The notes: generated by a model not told the origin, from the sequence alone. 64,000 nucleotides of DNA from Isoetes taiwanensis (GCA_021234155.1 JAJEKV010000002.1:4477795-4541794), one strand, 5' to 3'; numbered from the stretch's first letter, positions 35,228 to 48,900 are shown. Numbers and translations are program-made.

Positions 35228-36120
35228 ACGATTACGATCTCTTTAGAAACCTGTGGATGGAGTTTGAATCCTTGCGATAATTTAATTTAGTAGAGCAACA
35301 AAAATCAGGTTAAGACCCTTTGCAAATCACCGAGAGGAAATGGGAACTCAAATTTCTAATATGATTTTTCTGGACCTAAAAATCAACACCAGATATTCAT
35401 CTACTTCTCAAATCTTGCACTAATACCTGATCCGGCATCTTGTAGACAGTCATTTTGTTTTGGAAAAGAAAACCTTGAAAAAGCAAGTCGTTTTGCAAAG
35501 AATCGAGGGAAAATGGGCAAATCTGGCGTGCCAGATCAAAGGTGTTGCAGACTGATTCCTCATTTGAAGCCGTGAAGGGATAACGAAAGGAATCATCTCG
35601 GCGAAAAACCAAGACATCGCCGGATTGCTGGATTGTTGTGCTCTGCTTTGGCAAACTCTGCCCGCCATGCTGCATTAACCTAGGGGCACCGCCCACAACC
35701 AAGAGAGATAAAGTTGCTGCCGGAAAAATGAAGAGAAAAAAAAAATATGTTAGGAAGAAGAAGTTTTGCCGGAAAAAGCGTTACATGGCCGGAAAAAGCG
35801 TTACATCCGGCGCCGGAAAGGGCACACCGGAAAGAGGAAAGAGAAAGGGCAAAAACTTTTTAAGTAAGTAGATTATGCCCTCCATCCATTGCCACATTGT
35901 GCCATCCATAACCCTCCTTTCCATAACCAATGCTTATATTTCCTTAACGTCCTTGGCCTCTGCATTTAGCGGTAGGATTGAATCCCAACCGTCGATTTGA
36001 AGATGTTATCCCCAGTAACATATGTGGCCGAAACTGTTATGGCCATAACATAGATGTTATGTCCATAACATCTGCTTTGTTTTTTCTCGCCGTCACCGGA
36101 TCCTCGCCGTGTTTCCCCTC
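35228..36120. other. Possible retroelement interior, then purine-rich DNA
   Basis: No gag or pol motif was recognised after the primer-binding site. Around 35.7-35.87 kb the sequence is Lys/Arg-coding in all purine-rich frames, with a repeated GCCGGAAAAAGCGTTACAT. At 36020-36075 GTTATGGCCATAACAT and GTTATGTCCATAACATC form overlapping short palindromes. Confidence 0.4.
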
Positions 36121-36330
36121 GTGGTCGAATCCCTTTCAAAGACGCCATAGCCGTGCCCGCGACATGCTCAAAACCCCATTCTCGCCATACCCATAGCTGT
36201 GCATCCGCCATAGCCAGCCTCCGTGTGGTCGAATCCCTCCTCAAAGACGCCATAGCTGCCCGCGACATGCTCAAAACCCCATTCCGCCATAGCCATAGCC
36301 AAGATCCGCCATAGCCGGACCTCTGTCATT
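36121..36330. repeat. 104-bp tandem duplication
   Basis: GTGGTCGAATCCCT...CCATAGC...GACATGCTCAAAACCCCATT starts at 36121 and again at 36225, with small indels between copies. Confidence 0.8.
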
Positions 36331-38230
36331 ATGCTAAAAGCCGCCATGGAGCCGTGGAGACCGAAACAGAAATAGATCCGTAAGCTTCGGGTTCCGATCA
36401 CGATGCACAAAGCGGATGCAAGAAAGGAAATTACGGAGGGATGAAGAATGCGTAAATAGAAATAAAGGCTTCGCAGGTCTTTTCTTCGAGGATTTGGAGG
36501 ATTATAAATGTCTGCTTTGTAGGAGGAGTTACTTAGGACTTGGAAGTAAAGCAGCAGATGATCATAAACCGTAGTAGAAATAGTTCCCCGTTCTTGGTGA
36601 AGATCCGGGCCTTGTAACGGAGAATTAATCGCTTAATTTCAAGCTTTCGATTCCTCGCTTAACTTTGTAAGAAGGGTGTCACGGACTAAATCCTTGCTTC
36701 CATTTTCTTGCTTGCTATTTAAAATCGCTTTTTGCCGGATTGCTTCAAAGGCATGGCTATGGTGACTACTCTGCCAAATGCCTCGGCCAAGGGGCGTTAA
36801 AGGCGATAACGCGTCATATGCGGATAAAAGCGTTATGGCGATCAAAAAATGGCCTGCGTGGCCGTAGTGGCGAGAAAGTCCCCGCCCAGACGCGTGCGGC
36901 CTCGGACTTTCGGCCACATGGCCACCTCTACCATTTTTTCCCCGGCCATAACGCTCTGCACGCGACGCTATCTCAGCCCATCACGTCCTACATTTCTATA
37001 ACCTTTGTGTTCCATTTCCATTTCACTTCATTACCTATCATATTTATTATATAATAACATATGTAATTATTGGCGGGAGGAATCTTTGGTCGCGCAAAAG
37101 CTAGGGGCCTGCTTCTTCGTCACGACCACGGAATAATCGACAAGTCAATCAGGTAAACCAGATAATGGATAAGGTTGAATCCAAAGACCAACACGTTTCT
37201 TGGTCTGCTACGGAGACATCTGTGCAATAGTTGGCAGCTTCGGAATGGGTTGTGATATGCATAAATAGCTTTCTTTAACTACCGGGTTGGATTCAAGGGC
37301 GAAGAAGGTATGTCTATTGTGGTTTCTCTTTCTGCAAGGTATTCATACAGAAGACTTCTCAGAAATTATTTCGATTCCGTAGTTTTCGATGTTTGAATCT
37401 GCTCTTCTACTCTTCTACTGCCCGGAATGCCCAACGAAATCGACTGCTCCTGTGATCTAATCTCCTGAACTGATTCGGCTCCTCTTCTGGCCAGAATGAT
37501 CTGATCCCAATGCCCTGAATGCTCTGGTCCGGCTGCCTGCTCCCTTCTGATCTACTGCCCATATTTATTGCCATGTTTTTTGTCCCCCTTTTTTTTTGTT
37601 TCTTTCCCTGTGATTAATCCACTCAGCATCGTTATGGTGAAAGCCATGGGAAGCAAACTTAACATTGTCTCCACCATTTTAATATCCTTACCTGTGAAGA
37701 TATGGTTAGCGTATCGTTATGGTGAAAGCCATGGGAAGGCCAAACTTACCTGTAAACTATGTTGCCTCCCACTTGGTACTCTCGAGCTCATTGGCATATG
37801 TTGATGTCATGATCATGTGCTTAAACAGACACCCTTTGGAATCTTTCAAACAAGGAGCAGTAGCCTATGCATAATTATCTTCTGTGGGTTCGTTTCCATG
37901 AATTCAGGCATTTGACCTAGCTAGATTGATTCCTTTGAACTAAGACTTTGTAAAGTAAGTCAAATACCATTGTAATTGAGCATACAAAGCATTTAAATTG
38001 GAAAACTAAGTCGAATAACATTCTAATTGCACACACAGAAAGCATTTAGATCCGCCTCTCATCTAAACTATAACGTAATGCATACAACTAGATCTTCTAT
38101 AACTACTACTGCCAGACAAAATTCTAAACAATGAGTGAGAACGAAAGAGAAATGTTCGCGGCGGCCTTGGCCGCTGCGATAAATTTCTTGTATATCTTAT
38201 CTTTTAAAATGGTAAGGCTTTGATTTTTGT
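36330..38230. other. GC-richer stretch, no gene seen
   Basis: Locally higher GC than the flanks. Motif CGTTATGGTGAAAGCCATGG occurs twice near 37630 and 37712. No protein family is recognised. Confidence 0.4.
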
Positions 38231-38233
38231 GAC

Positions 38234-38271
38234 AGGGAATGCCGCATGTAACGCCACATGCGGCATTCCCT
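38234..38271. repeat. Perfect 16-bp inverted repeat with 6-base loop
   Basis: Arms AGGGAATGCCGCATGT and ACATGCGGCATTCCCT pair over all 16 bases around the loop AACGCC. No transcript or CDS is evident next to it. Confidence 0.95.
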
Positions 38272-41200
38272 CACCCCCTTGCGGCGCTTCTTTCCCTTCT
38301 ACGTCTGCTCTCGCAGGACTTCCTCTGTATGTTCTTTTCAAAGCTCGACCGGGAGGGGGGCCGCATAGCATGGCAATGGTGCTTCTCCATTACAAGTGAT
38401 TTTCTTTAGCCAAACTCCTGTTTTGTGTTCGCATTCTTTCTTGCATTCTTCAGATTTGTAAAACGCTTTATTTTTTGTAATGTTTTTTCTTTGGCGTTCT
38501 TAGGGCAAGATATTCTCTCCACCTCTGCCGATCCTAAGCTTGGCTGGAGTTTGTGGCATCCCTAGCAGAGCTGTTGCAAGCATTTAGTTTGTTTTCAGAA
38601 TTGTCCAATTTCTCAAGCTTAGGCTCTTGGTTCAAAATGCAACAGAGAAGCTTTTGATGCATCTAAGCTGCAAGGACTAATGCACATTCTGGCGCCTATT
38701 TTTAAGCTTGGGCATCTCAGCAAGCAAATCCGCCTGGAAATCTTTTAATCCATTGCTGGAAGTTTGGGCAAATCCGATGTTATATTGTAAGCAGTGAAAC
38801 CTTTTCAAGTTTTAAAATTTTTGTAATTCGTTTCTGTATTTTTTGAGTGATTTGAGTTGCTTGTTTGCCAGTCAAATACCATTTCAAAGTCGGCTCTCGG
38901 ATGGTTTTTTTTTTTTTTTTTTCTCCTTCCTATGCATGGTTTCAGAATGGAAGGATAAGAATGCATGCCCCTTTCTTTTTTCGGCAGGGGTTCTGGCTGA
39001 AGCTCCTTTAGGTGAGGCATGGGTGTCTTTATGTATTGGGTTCCTGTAAAAGGAAATGTTTTATGTGTTCCGGCTGAAGAAATCCAGATTGCATAGGGTT
39101 GAGCCCACAAATGAGAACAGAAGCATGGCTATTGGTACACCAAAAGAGGAAAAAAATAAAGACTTTTCTGATGGATTGATTTGCCCTGCCGCCCATGGGA
39201 AGCTCCGGCCTGTGTTGAAGCAAAGGAGAAATACTGCAGAGTCTTCCAATCCTTCAGAGCTGGAGGATTTTTTTATCCAGATGCAGACTCCAAGAAGTTT
39301 TAGTTTCTGTTTTGGATGCTTCAAAATGCTGATTCTTCTTCTGATGCAGAGATGGAAAGGGTTCTATGCGTATTAGCATGATTCTGCAAAGCTGCTGATT
39401 CAATCTTCTGACAAAATATTTCCATGCGTATTAGCATGATTCTGCAAAGCTGCTGGTTCAATCTTCTGACAAAATATTGCTATGCAAGTAGACGACATCG
39501 AGTTTTGAGTAGATTGTATCGAGAGAAAATGAGGTTCTAGTGAGGCCGGCGTGGAAGGGTTCTTGGATTCAGCGCAGGATTGGTTAAAGCAGCACTAGTA
39601 GAGGATCCGAGACAATGGTTTTGATTTAGATAATGGTTCTGGGCTTTAATATGGCAATGCTATGAGACTTTAGGATTTGTCTTTCGTTTTATGTGGGAAA
39701 AAAATGGTGGCCATCCATGAGGCACATTTTGTGGAATATACTGTGAATCCACGGGCCCAGAAAGCAAGCCTCGGAGAAAAAACCCATAAAGAATGAAAAA
39801 TAATGAACAATATAAAAGGCTTGACAAGAAGATATATTATATAATAATATTTCTTTATCCGCCTGTAGAATCGAGCATGGTATTATATATTTCTTTATCC
39901 TTTGTAGGATCGTTGATAACCGGACACGAGGCTTCAATGCGCTGTTTGACCTTCAATGTGATGACTTCAATGCTTCAATGCAAAAGCGATGCGGGCTCAT
40001 GACCACCACGGACTAGTGACATGGCATCTCAATCCCCGGAACATCTCAATGGGGGCGTGCATCCGGGGCCGTGTAGGTCTCCAGCGACACAAAACGGGGC
40101 TCTTAGGCCGAGCGATCCGTGCAAAAGCAAAAGGCAGGTCTCCGAGCTTTTAGAAGAGTAGTCGGCGAAATAAAAGGGAGAACGGTGAACGACAAGGCGG
40201 GTGAAAGTTGCCGGTTCGTGGAAAATCGACATGAGGCATCAAAATCGAGAACCACGGTTGTTGCTCCGCCATAACATGCCGTTTCAAGCTACAACACATC
40301 GCTTTTTGCAAATCACCCGTTCTCGAAAAAAAAAAAAAAAGTGGGCATCCCTGTGGCCAAAAACAAGCTCCGAAAAAAAAAAATTGTTACGCTTTATAGA
40401 AAATTTTGAAAACCACGACCATTGTTCCTCAAAAACACGGTGTTTCCAAGCTAAACCGCGTCATGGTTCGTGTCAGGCCAAAAGCCACGGTCGTTGCCGT
40501 GTTCGCCACGGAGTCTTCCAAAAAAACGTGGTAGCTGTGGGCCATGGCCGAAACGGCCTTGTTTCGTAATTATGATTTAAATTCACCTCATGGTATAAAT
40601 ATTAAAGATTCAACCATTACAAAAATTATGCCATTAAAGTTGTTGAGTGGATGGGTCATCGACCCTTTATTCAGAAAACATATCAGAGTCAAGAATGGTT
40701 CACCAGATCTGAGGGAAAAGGCGATTCAATCATATAAAGGCCGATTCGATCATATTACATATATCTCTCGTGGTATGCCATATATCTCAAATTGGTATAT
40801 GTATTGGTTAATGTGGCCACTTGTATCACCCATGAAGAATCGTGTGGTTGGAAGCTCAAAAACCAACTGTTTTTGGGCATTTCTTGATCGATCCGACTCC
40901 ATTTTGCCTCAAATCTCTTCTTTTCTTCTCCAATCTAGCATAAGCTCCATTTTGCCTCTAATCTCTTCCTTTCTTCACCAATCTAGCATAAAAGGGATTG
41001 ACAAAGTGATTGGCATTGTTTTTAGAGCGAATCAAACTGCCCATAGAGCAGAAAGAACTAGTCGATTGGAATTTTTGCCCCCCACTGCATAATTTGAATC
41101 CTGATTTTTTGGCCACGTTAACCATTTTTTTGGCCTCATTAACCACTTGGCTGATATTGAATGCCAGATTAACTAGTGGTTAATGTGACCTGGCCACATT

Positions 41201-41850
41201 AACCACAAATTTTTTTGTCGCATTAACTATATCCAACTTGAGATATTCAGCCCAGAGAACTGGCTTAGCAAAACGGTGAGCCCAAACAAAAGCGAAACAA
41301 TACGGAATCAAAGAGGATCCAACCAAAACCAAAGTACAAAAAATGACAGAACCAAAGTACAAAAAATGACAGAACCTGGAACTTGAACTGCCGACCACAA
41401 TTTCTTGAAGTAACTGATGACCATCACACCTTCTGGTAGCAAAAGAGGCCTTGAGTAAGGCAAAAACTTGTGGAGCCATCAAAACTTGTGGAGTCAAAAA
41501 AGAGCAGCAAGAAAAATGAGCTCTAGAGAACGCCGATGACTACTGGAAAAGAGGAAGGAGGGAATGCAAGGTAGGTCGTCCCCATCCAAAGAATGTCGAT
41601 TCTATTGCTATTCCAGATAGCTATGATCCTCATAGCAAGACGATTCAAGATCTAAACTCTAGTTTCCTAACCTTCGAACCAGTTTGCATAATAGGTAAGT
41701 TTGCAAACTACTCGCAAGCATGCAACGCTATGTTCCCGGGCTTCAGAAGAGGCAACACCCATTACAGTATTACATAGATCTATATTTTATACTTCCATTC
41801 ACCACAGCTTGGGATCTCCAAATCAATATAGCATTACAATTTGATAAGCG
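38272..41850. other. No gene recognised; assorted short repeats
   Basis: A T-run sits near 38908-38931 and A-runs near 40327-40340 and 40374-40383. At 41110-41230 the motif CATTAACCAC/GTTAATG recurs five times; at 41325-41370 AAGTACAAAAAATGACAGAA occurs twice. Open frames at 39056-39376 and 40544-41092 (182 codons, Ser/Ile-rich) lack recognisable motifs. Confidence 0.4.
39367..39482. repeat. 58-bp tandem duplication
   Basis: The unit TGCGTATTAGCATGATTCTG...GACAAAATATT starts at 39367 and 39425, nearly identical (GCTGATTC versus GCTGGTTC). Confidence 0.9.
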
Positions 41851-41852
41851 TA

Positions 41853-44800
41853 TTACTTTTTCGATGATCTTCGAGCAGGCTTGGCCGCTGCTGCAGCAGC
41901 AGCTTGTGTAGCCTGCATCTGTTTCAAACTAGAAGCTCTTCTTTGGCTGAGGGGATAATTGCTAGCTGGAGGGTCTGGTGCTGATGGAACAAAATCAGGC
42001 TGGCCGGTTGACCCAACACATCGGTGCCACATGTTGCTAGACGGATCTACATTGCGAGTCTGCTTTATAATCACTGGAATTGGCAACAAGCAATAGTGTG
42101 TATTTATTAAGCCCACACTGAAGTTGGTATAACCTGCAAAAGCCCCATGCACCTAGAAAAAGAAAGAAATCATCAATTACCTGCGCTTAATTTATATTAA
42201 CATAGGGAAAATTATATACCGCATTTTGGGCCAGCACACTGCAATAGATGTGGTCTGAAGAATTGCAGGGCCTTGCTCGAATCATATAGGTCGGATCAAT
42301 GTACTTTGCATCAATGGGCATTCCTATCTGCTTAAAGTAAGCCTTTACCTATCACCACATGAACCCACAAGAATAAATCTTTGTTAACTTAAGAAAAACA
42401 TCTAGAGTCTGGAAAAATAAGAACCTCATTATACATCCACTTGCCGCTGTCTCCAAGAATGGGATTTCCAGATGCATCAGTACCTCCAGTACCCTCAAGG
42501 AAGCTCTACAAATTTTGCAAGCAATGTCAAAAGGTGGATAGAAAATAATCATTAATATTGAATGGAAAACTAAAAAATGAGGAACAAATTACCTGTGCCG
42601 CACCTTCTGCAATAACAATAACACAGTGTCCATACTTCTCAAGTCTTTTCTTCAAGAATTGTAACACACCATACTTTCCTTTAAGTTCAAAGGGAACCTA
42701 GATGCAAAATAAATGTCATCAGAATCTACAGACTTCACTATCAAGCATCAATATTACAAGGCCATTCGTACTTCTGGTATAAGCACTACATCAACTTGGC
42801 CGCTTGCTATTGTTGCATACATAGCAATGAATCCACTCTGCCTTCCCATTAGCTTCACAATGCCTATTCCATTGAAAGCACTGGCTGCCTACATAGGTAT
42901 ATTTCAATAAGAACTCAATACAGGTGAGATACAACGAGAGGTTTAACAAAGGGATCACTCTCAACACTGTGAATAGAGCATGTGTGATCCATATTAGCAT
43001 CCTCTTTTATGAAATGGAATTGGTGAAAGCATGTGCAAATACGTTTTTGGCATAGAACCGAAACCAATGCCTTAATGAATATTTCAAAAGTATGATCAAA
43101 TAAAAACAAATGCTTTGTTTTACAATTCCTTGTTGCCGCATGAGATGCATATATTCAATTCATATCTCCTAATTTCCCCTCCATAAACTATTTATTGTAT
43201 GCTGCAAAAGCCACTATGCATTATTAAAGTTGCACGATGAGAATTGATTGAAGTGTAAGTTAATCAAAATCCATGTTACAAGAACATCGTTAAGTAAGTG
43301 TACATTATGTTTTGAAGGGTTCTTAATTTGACTTAGTTACCTCCACGTAGGCTGCATTGATGGCACGCTGTGCTTCTTCAACAGCTGTATCAAATCCAAA
43401 TGTCTTATCAATTAAAAGAATATCGTTGTCAATTGTCTTTGGTATGCCCACTACTACAATCTTCACTTTGCGTTTGTAGCACTGAATCACAACAAAAACA
43501 ATCAACACTTTTTGCATGATTAAGCGAAAGAAAAACAATGTACAGGCAAATGTACTTACTATTTCGTAAATTGCATTTGCTCCAGCATGTGACCCATTAC
43601 CACCTATTACAAACAACATATTAATACCCCATTCCTGCAGAGCAACAACATTTCAAGTTAACATACAAACTAATTGGCATCACTGAGTGTGAAATGTAAG
43701 TTTAGTGCATATTCCCCAGAAACACTGCTTCCAAAGTGATCTTTCATGAGAGTTGCATGTGGAAAGAGTAGGTAGCTATTTAGGTCAGATGTGGCTTGCA
43801 ATCAGAATTGATGCAGCAAGAAAATATTCCTTTATCAAGTAGCCATAACTACAGTGGAAATTTACTCAGGGATTTATGCTTGTTTAAATAACAAAAGTCT
43901 ACACTTTTGAGCAAAGTGCAAACAAAGAAGATATACAAGTCTAAGAATTAATAAACTCCATAAATAAGTGGAAACATACACACTATGAGGTAAAACGGAC
44001 CTCCAATCTATCCACAATCTCCGTAAGTTCTGGATGGCCTCGTGAAACTCCTAGAAAGCTTCCACCTCGATCATTGATCCCTTGAACCACTTTTCGAGTA
44101 AGCTATTAACAAAAATAAATGCTGGTTAAAAAATCTTAGCCATATCTTTGTACAATAAGGTAGCCTCAGATAGAGTAAGACCATACTCACAGTAATAGGG
44201 GGCAGGTTCTTGTCCACAAACCCTTTAAATCCATATTGAATCCCTAAAATATCATTTACACCATATGTCTCCAAAGTGAAAACAAGCTGCATAATACACC
44301 ATATGTCTCCAAAGTGAAAACAAGCTGCATAATATACATATACACGTCCATTTAAATTTTGTTACCATTGCTTTATTGATTTCACTTAGAACCAACCCAG
44401 TTACAACAAAGTCTAAAGTTTTTCTCAAGAAAACAGAGTATATTCCCTGCCAATGCCTCTATGAGCACTACACTATGCTACTAGTGACAAGTTCAAGCAA
44501 GCAGCAAACTAACTGGCTTGCCATAAGGCCTAAGTAGAGGAAACGTATCTTGGGCTACTTTTGAAGCATAGACGGACTAAACAAACCACTGCCCTGAACT
44601 AAATAAGCATGACCAAGTTTTCAACCATATGATAAGTATTTCTTACTTTGCAGTATAAACAGTGCCATACAATACCCCTGAATCGCTTTTGTGACAAGCA
44701 TGCAGAAATATAACAAGCAGATAATTAATGCCTTGTAACTAGTTGCAGACTAGTAGTATTAATACTAGTAATGATAACCTGCCGAATGACATCATTTAGG

Positions 44801-45958
44801 CCTGGGCAAAGACCGCCACAAGTTACAATAGCTGCTCGTACCTGAAATAAGGAATAGGTGCCTTGACATGTTGGTTGGGAATAAAAGGAAACAAAAGGAA
44901 ATTAAAGCTTTTGGATTTACATACAGTCACAGGATGGAAGTAAATCCAAGCACGTGGACCCGCCCGTCGAGCCCTGCAGCTCATAAAAAAATTGTCATGT
45001 TTCCCCTTTCTGCAAAGTGAAATCTGCAGCAGCAAATTCTATATGGAGAGTGGATCAATTGATACAGTCGTGCCTCTTGTAAGTAAACTAAGACAAGAAA
45101 GAAGGTTTATGCAATGTAAAATCATACCAAAGAGGTTTGAACTGCCAATCACCACTATCATCCATTTCACTGCCAACGGAAGTAGGATGGCCAAAATGGA
45201 CAACCTGTATAAATCAAAGTAAGAGAATGTACAATCTATGTAAATATTGCCCTCTTACAAAGTGGTTAGCATTCAAGGTCCATGTTAATAGCTGCTTCTA
45301 TGTTATTTCTTTGATTGTGTTGCTTTAGCATGTCACCTTGACCAACACTCGATCGTCATCGTGCACAAACAACCTTTGCATGTCATTCTTATCACGTTTT
45401 GAGGCAGCAGCAGCGGTTGCTTGTTCGTCAGGAGGTGGAGCCCTTTAAATGAACATGCTTATATGTAATGAGTGAGTGGTTGCATTAGCTGTGATTAACA
45501 GTTACACTGTATACTTATAATCTTGATGAAATCAATAACTTTGTTGAGGGTTATGAATGTTACATGCGACAAGTTTGAGAGTTAGCATGAAATCAATTAC
45601 TTAGCACTTCCTGGTGTTGCCAATGAGAGGCAACACCTCAAGGCTGATGTTAACAAGAACCAAACTAATGAAGAACAAAATTTACTAACCCGCTTTTGGT
45701 GCGATAAGTTGATTCCATAGGAGGCAAAGGCAAGAAATCAGCGACATGGGGCAATTCAAAAGGATCACTAGTGCCCTCTTCGAATTTAAACGTTGGAGCA
45801 GTGTATTCGGTTCCGTCCGAGGCAGCCATAGCTTTAGCAATGTTTTCCTTGTCAAGCTGATGCTGGTTGGGCAGATTTTTATTAGGGTTGCTTCCTTTAC
45901 CACGAGGCCAGCAGAGACATAGCGCATCCAAGCTCATAGCTATGAGAACTGGAAGCAC
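41853..45958 (-). CDS. PFK: ATP-dependent 6-phosphofructokinase, 14 exons
   Basis: This enzyme phosphorylates fructose 6-phosphate to fructose 1,6-bisphosphate in glycolysis. Fourteen exons join in frame into 569 residues: 45958-45690, 45442-45337, 45204-45128, 44973-44925, 44841-44779, 44286-44191, 44102-44001, 43634-43560, 43481-43341, 42888-42772, 42697-42593, 42505-42425, 42348-42220, 42152-41853. All introns are GT-AG. Blocks: [28 protein letters not shown] (nucleotide-binding); [50 protein letters not shown] (catalytic TIDND); [60 protein letters not shown] rather than GGDGT is, as I recall, typical of the plant PFK4/PFK5 branch; plastid targeting is not evident from the N-terminus. Another start in frame is the Met before SLDALCL (45937). 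Unusual: an Ala-run and basic tail ([17 protein letters not shown]). The gene looks functional. Confidence 0.95.
44258..44333. repeat. 38-bp tandem duplication over a PFK splice acceptor
   Basis: ACACCATATGTCTCCAAAGT...GCATAAT occurs at 44258-44295 and 44296-44333. It covers the acceptor and first ten codons of PFK exon 6. Confidence 0.92.
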
Positions 45959-48900
45959 TCATGGAGGGGAGCCTCAAACCTTTTGTGATAAAACGCAACA
46001 CACATATTGTTTTTTAACCAAAAGAAAAGAAAGTTTGTTTTCTATTGTAGATTAATCATCTTCTAACCGATGCAATCCAATTAAAATCATTGTTGATGCT
46101 TTATCATAGCTTATTAGGATGTAATAGAGTATTATATTAAAGGTTAATATGTGAGTATTAGGATGTAGATTAGTATGTGAATAGAAGGTTAATATGTGAA
46201 TCAGGTATCTTTAATGAGCAATTGAAAGATGGGTCACATTATACATTATATATATGTATGCTATCTTCTTTTTCTTGTGAACCTTAAGCATGCTATCCTC
46301 TTTTATTGTGAACCTTAGGCACATATTGCGACGGAAAATGTGCCTCGTTAAACACTATATGTTATCTTCTCTGTATTACGAACATTATATTCCATATAGC
46401 TTTTTTAAGCACACAATAGCAGCCTGCCGCCACGACAAATTCTTGTAATACTAGAAGTGTTGTTCTCTCCTCTCTTTTTTTAAATACTAGTAGGTAGGCT
46501 AGTTAAGTTTCCTTATTTTCTCTACGTGAATGCTCCAATGAGGAATTCTAGGTCATTGATTTGCTAGCCTGAAAGTTATTAACATCAATAAACATCTATT
46601 GAAAGTCAATTCCCAAAAAACAACCTATTTTCCTAATTCTAGCCTCATAACCCTATTTTGAATTCTTCATGAATGGGCCTTTTTGCCTACATTCTGGTAA
46701 AGATGCATATCTTACAAGTCATTGAAGCATCTTCTGTCAAGTGGCCAGTTTGCAACAAATGAACACTTAAACCCATGGTAATCATTGGACATTGTGTTAT
46801 TAGAGTTAACTTTGAAATCATCATGAACTATGGCACGTGGTAACCTAGAGGTTTTATATTAGGCTTGACAGTTACATGTTATGGATTCAAATCCTTATAC
46901 TTTCATTTATTTTGAACGTTTAACTTGCCTCATTCTCGCCAATATATACTCTGCTATATTTGTTTTCTCATTAGATTTGTTTACACCAAATTTCCCTTCA
47001 ATTCATTCATAAATTTCATTCTATTCCTTTTGTCTCATAAATCCTCATGCCCTTTTCATACATTATTCATGTGAATTTAAGTTATCTTGAGACACTTTTT
47101 AAAACAATGCTCTATAATGCTAACACTCTGCATTGCTTTCGTAATTTTATGACCTCGGTGCCTTGCATTATCGTATTATTTAATTCAATTCCATTCCAAG
47201 AGAAAAATAAAACTATATCTCATGGATGTGGCTACTTTTTCCATTCTAAAATTGCCCAAGCCTTATGTTGGACCTTTTTGCTAGTGTATGTTCCCTTTTT
47301 TTTTTGGTTCAAGGATACATGTTGAATTTGCTCAAGATAAAAATACACAAGCATGTCTTGTTGGACAAGACCAACTAAGGCAAATATTGCAAGACAACCA
47401 AACAAGGCCAATATTGCAAGATACTAGAAAGTGACAACTTATATCCACTACAACCTAGAGATGGTGTCAATTGACATGCAAGAGACAATGACGTCAACTG
47501 ATATGCAAATTTTAGCACTAAAACAACTCGCCTATGTTTCAAACCTGTAGCTACATCATGGTACACACAAGCTTATGTTAATATGCACATGCTTATGTTA
47601 TGATCCGAGATGGTAGTAATCATGACATTGCAACAATTGTATTCAGTCACATTTTGATGAGGTGATTGTAAGAATGTTGCAATACTAGAGCTTTCAAGTC
47701 AAGTTCTACTAGCAGATTGACGCAATACTTTTTATTCATTATTCATTCTCTTCTGTAGTTCAATATGGCATCTTCAAATATAAGATGAGAGATCGGGCAT
47801 GGAGGACCATATATGCTTTGCCGACAAGTAGAATATGTTCTGATACGGTGGCATATCAAAAAATGGGATGTTCTTGCATTCCATTTGTAACCAAAGTGAA
47901 GGAAATCCATCAGACCATATGAAGAAGATGATTCTCTTATCTCTTACACCACATAGGAGGTACGCAGTTCCTTGATCTGCTAATTACTCCAAAGGTAGAA
48001 GACCTCTAATTCCTTGGTGACAAGAGTTCTAAAATCTAAAATTGAGTACCTTCAGCAAATATGAAAAGCTGAAGTCTGAAATGATTATACTTGGCATTTG
48101 AAAGTGCATATTAGAAAAGCTCTGATTCCATAAACATAAAATTTACTATGAAGTAACAAAGATTCATTATGTACACTGTTCTTGACCTGTTAGATTCAAC
48201 AGCTGCAGTAAGGCACATAAAAAAAGAGATTGGAGAATTGAACGCCAGGCTCAGAAGACATATTTTTTCTCATTCTAAGAAGTCAATAAATTTCCCTTCA
48301 AAAAGAGAGTTTAGCTTGTTTAATATAGAACTTTCAAGTTCTAGATTGCCCTATACGAGCATTAAAGTCTCCAACAAGGTTCTTGTAATGATTTCATGAA
48401 ATGATTTGACACCCCAGAATTTAAATATCAAACTGTAATGCCCAGGTTATGAGAGATCAAACAGAATACTTGACTAAGAATTCTAGAAAGGAAGGAGGTT
48501 CTTATTTGCCACAGTTGGAAGTCAGAGACACAGAGAATATGCAATCTTATTTCTGGACATTTCTTGAGCTGGAAACATGGCCACTAAACCAATAGCACAG
48601 CCTAATATCATTCATGATCTTAATTCATTGAAACAGGCCTGACTTCCATAAGCAGCATCTTGCCTTCCTGAAGATGATCATTAATCGACAATCCTTTTTT
48701 ATTTGTTTATCATAGGAATCCAAATAATTCATGAGAATTACTTGTTATCTGCCCAGAAATCATCAAATATGTGATCTAAGGTGCATTTTTTTCGTGGCAC
48801 TCAGAACATCCCAAGAATTCAACCCAATTCAACAAAGCAGGCTCTATTGGTATTTCTTAAAAAAAAATCCTCAACTTCATCTATTTGCCATGCTCTGCCT

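Noticed and set aside
38234-38271. microRNA precursor
   Set aside because: A 16-bp perfect stem with a 6-base loop is too short for a plant pre-miRNA, and pairing does not extend beyond it.
38907-38931. Poly-T run as a retroposon tail
   Set aside because: No 3' end of a LINE, SINE or processed gene was found on the matching side.
31755-39482. CRISPR-like interpretation of short repeats
   Set aside because: The repeats are simple tandem duplications without unique spacers of constant size, and the DNA is eukaryotic.
40544-41092. 182-codon plus-strand frame
   Set aside because: No recognisable domain, repeated Ile/Leu/Ser segments (SSILPLISSFLHQSS) and an upstream purine-rich stretch; likely chance in repetitive DNA.
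41853-41862. Peroxisomal PTS1 signal at the PFK C-terminus (SKK)
   Set aside because: SKK is not a standard PTS1 tripeptide; Leu or Met is normally needed at the last position.
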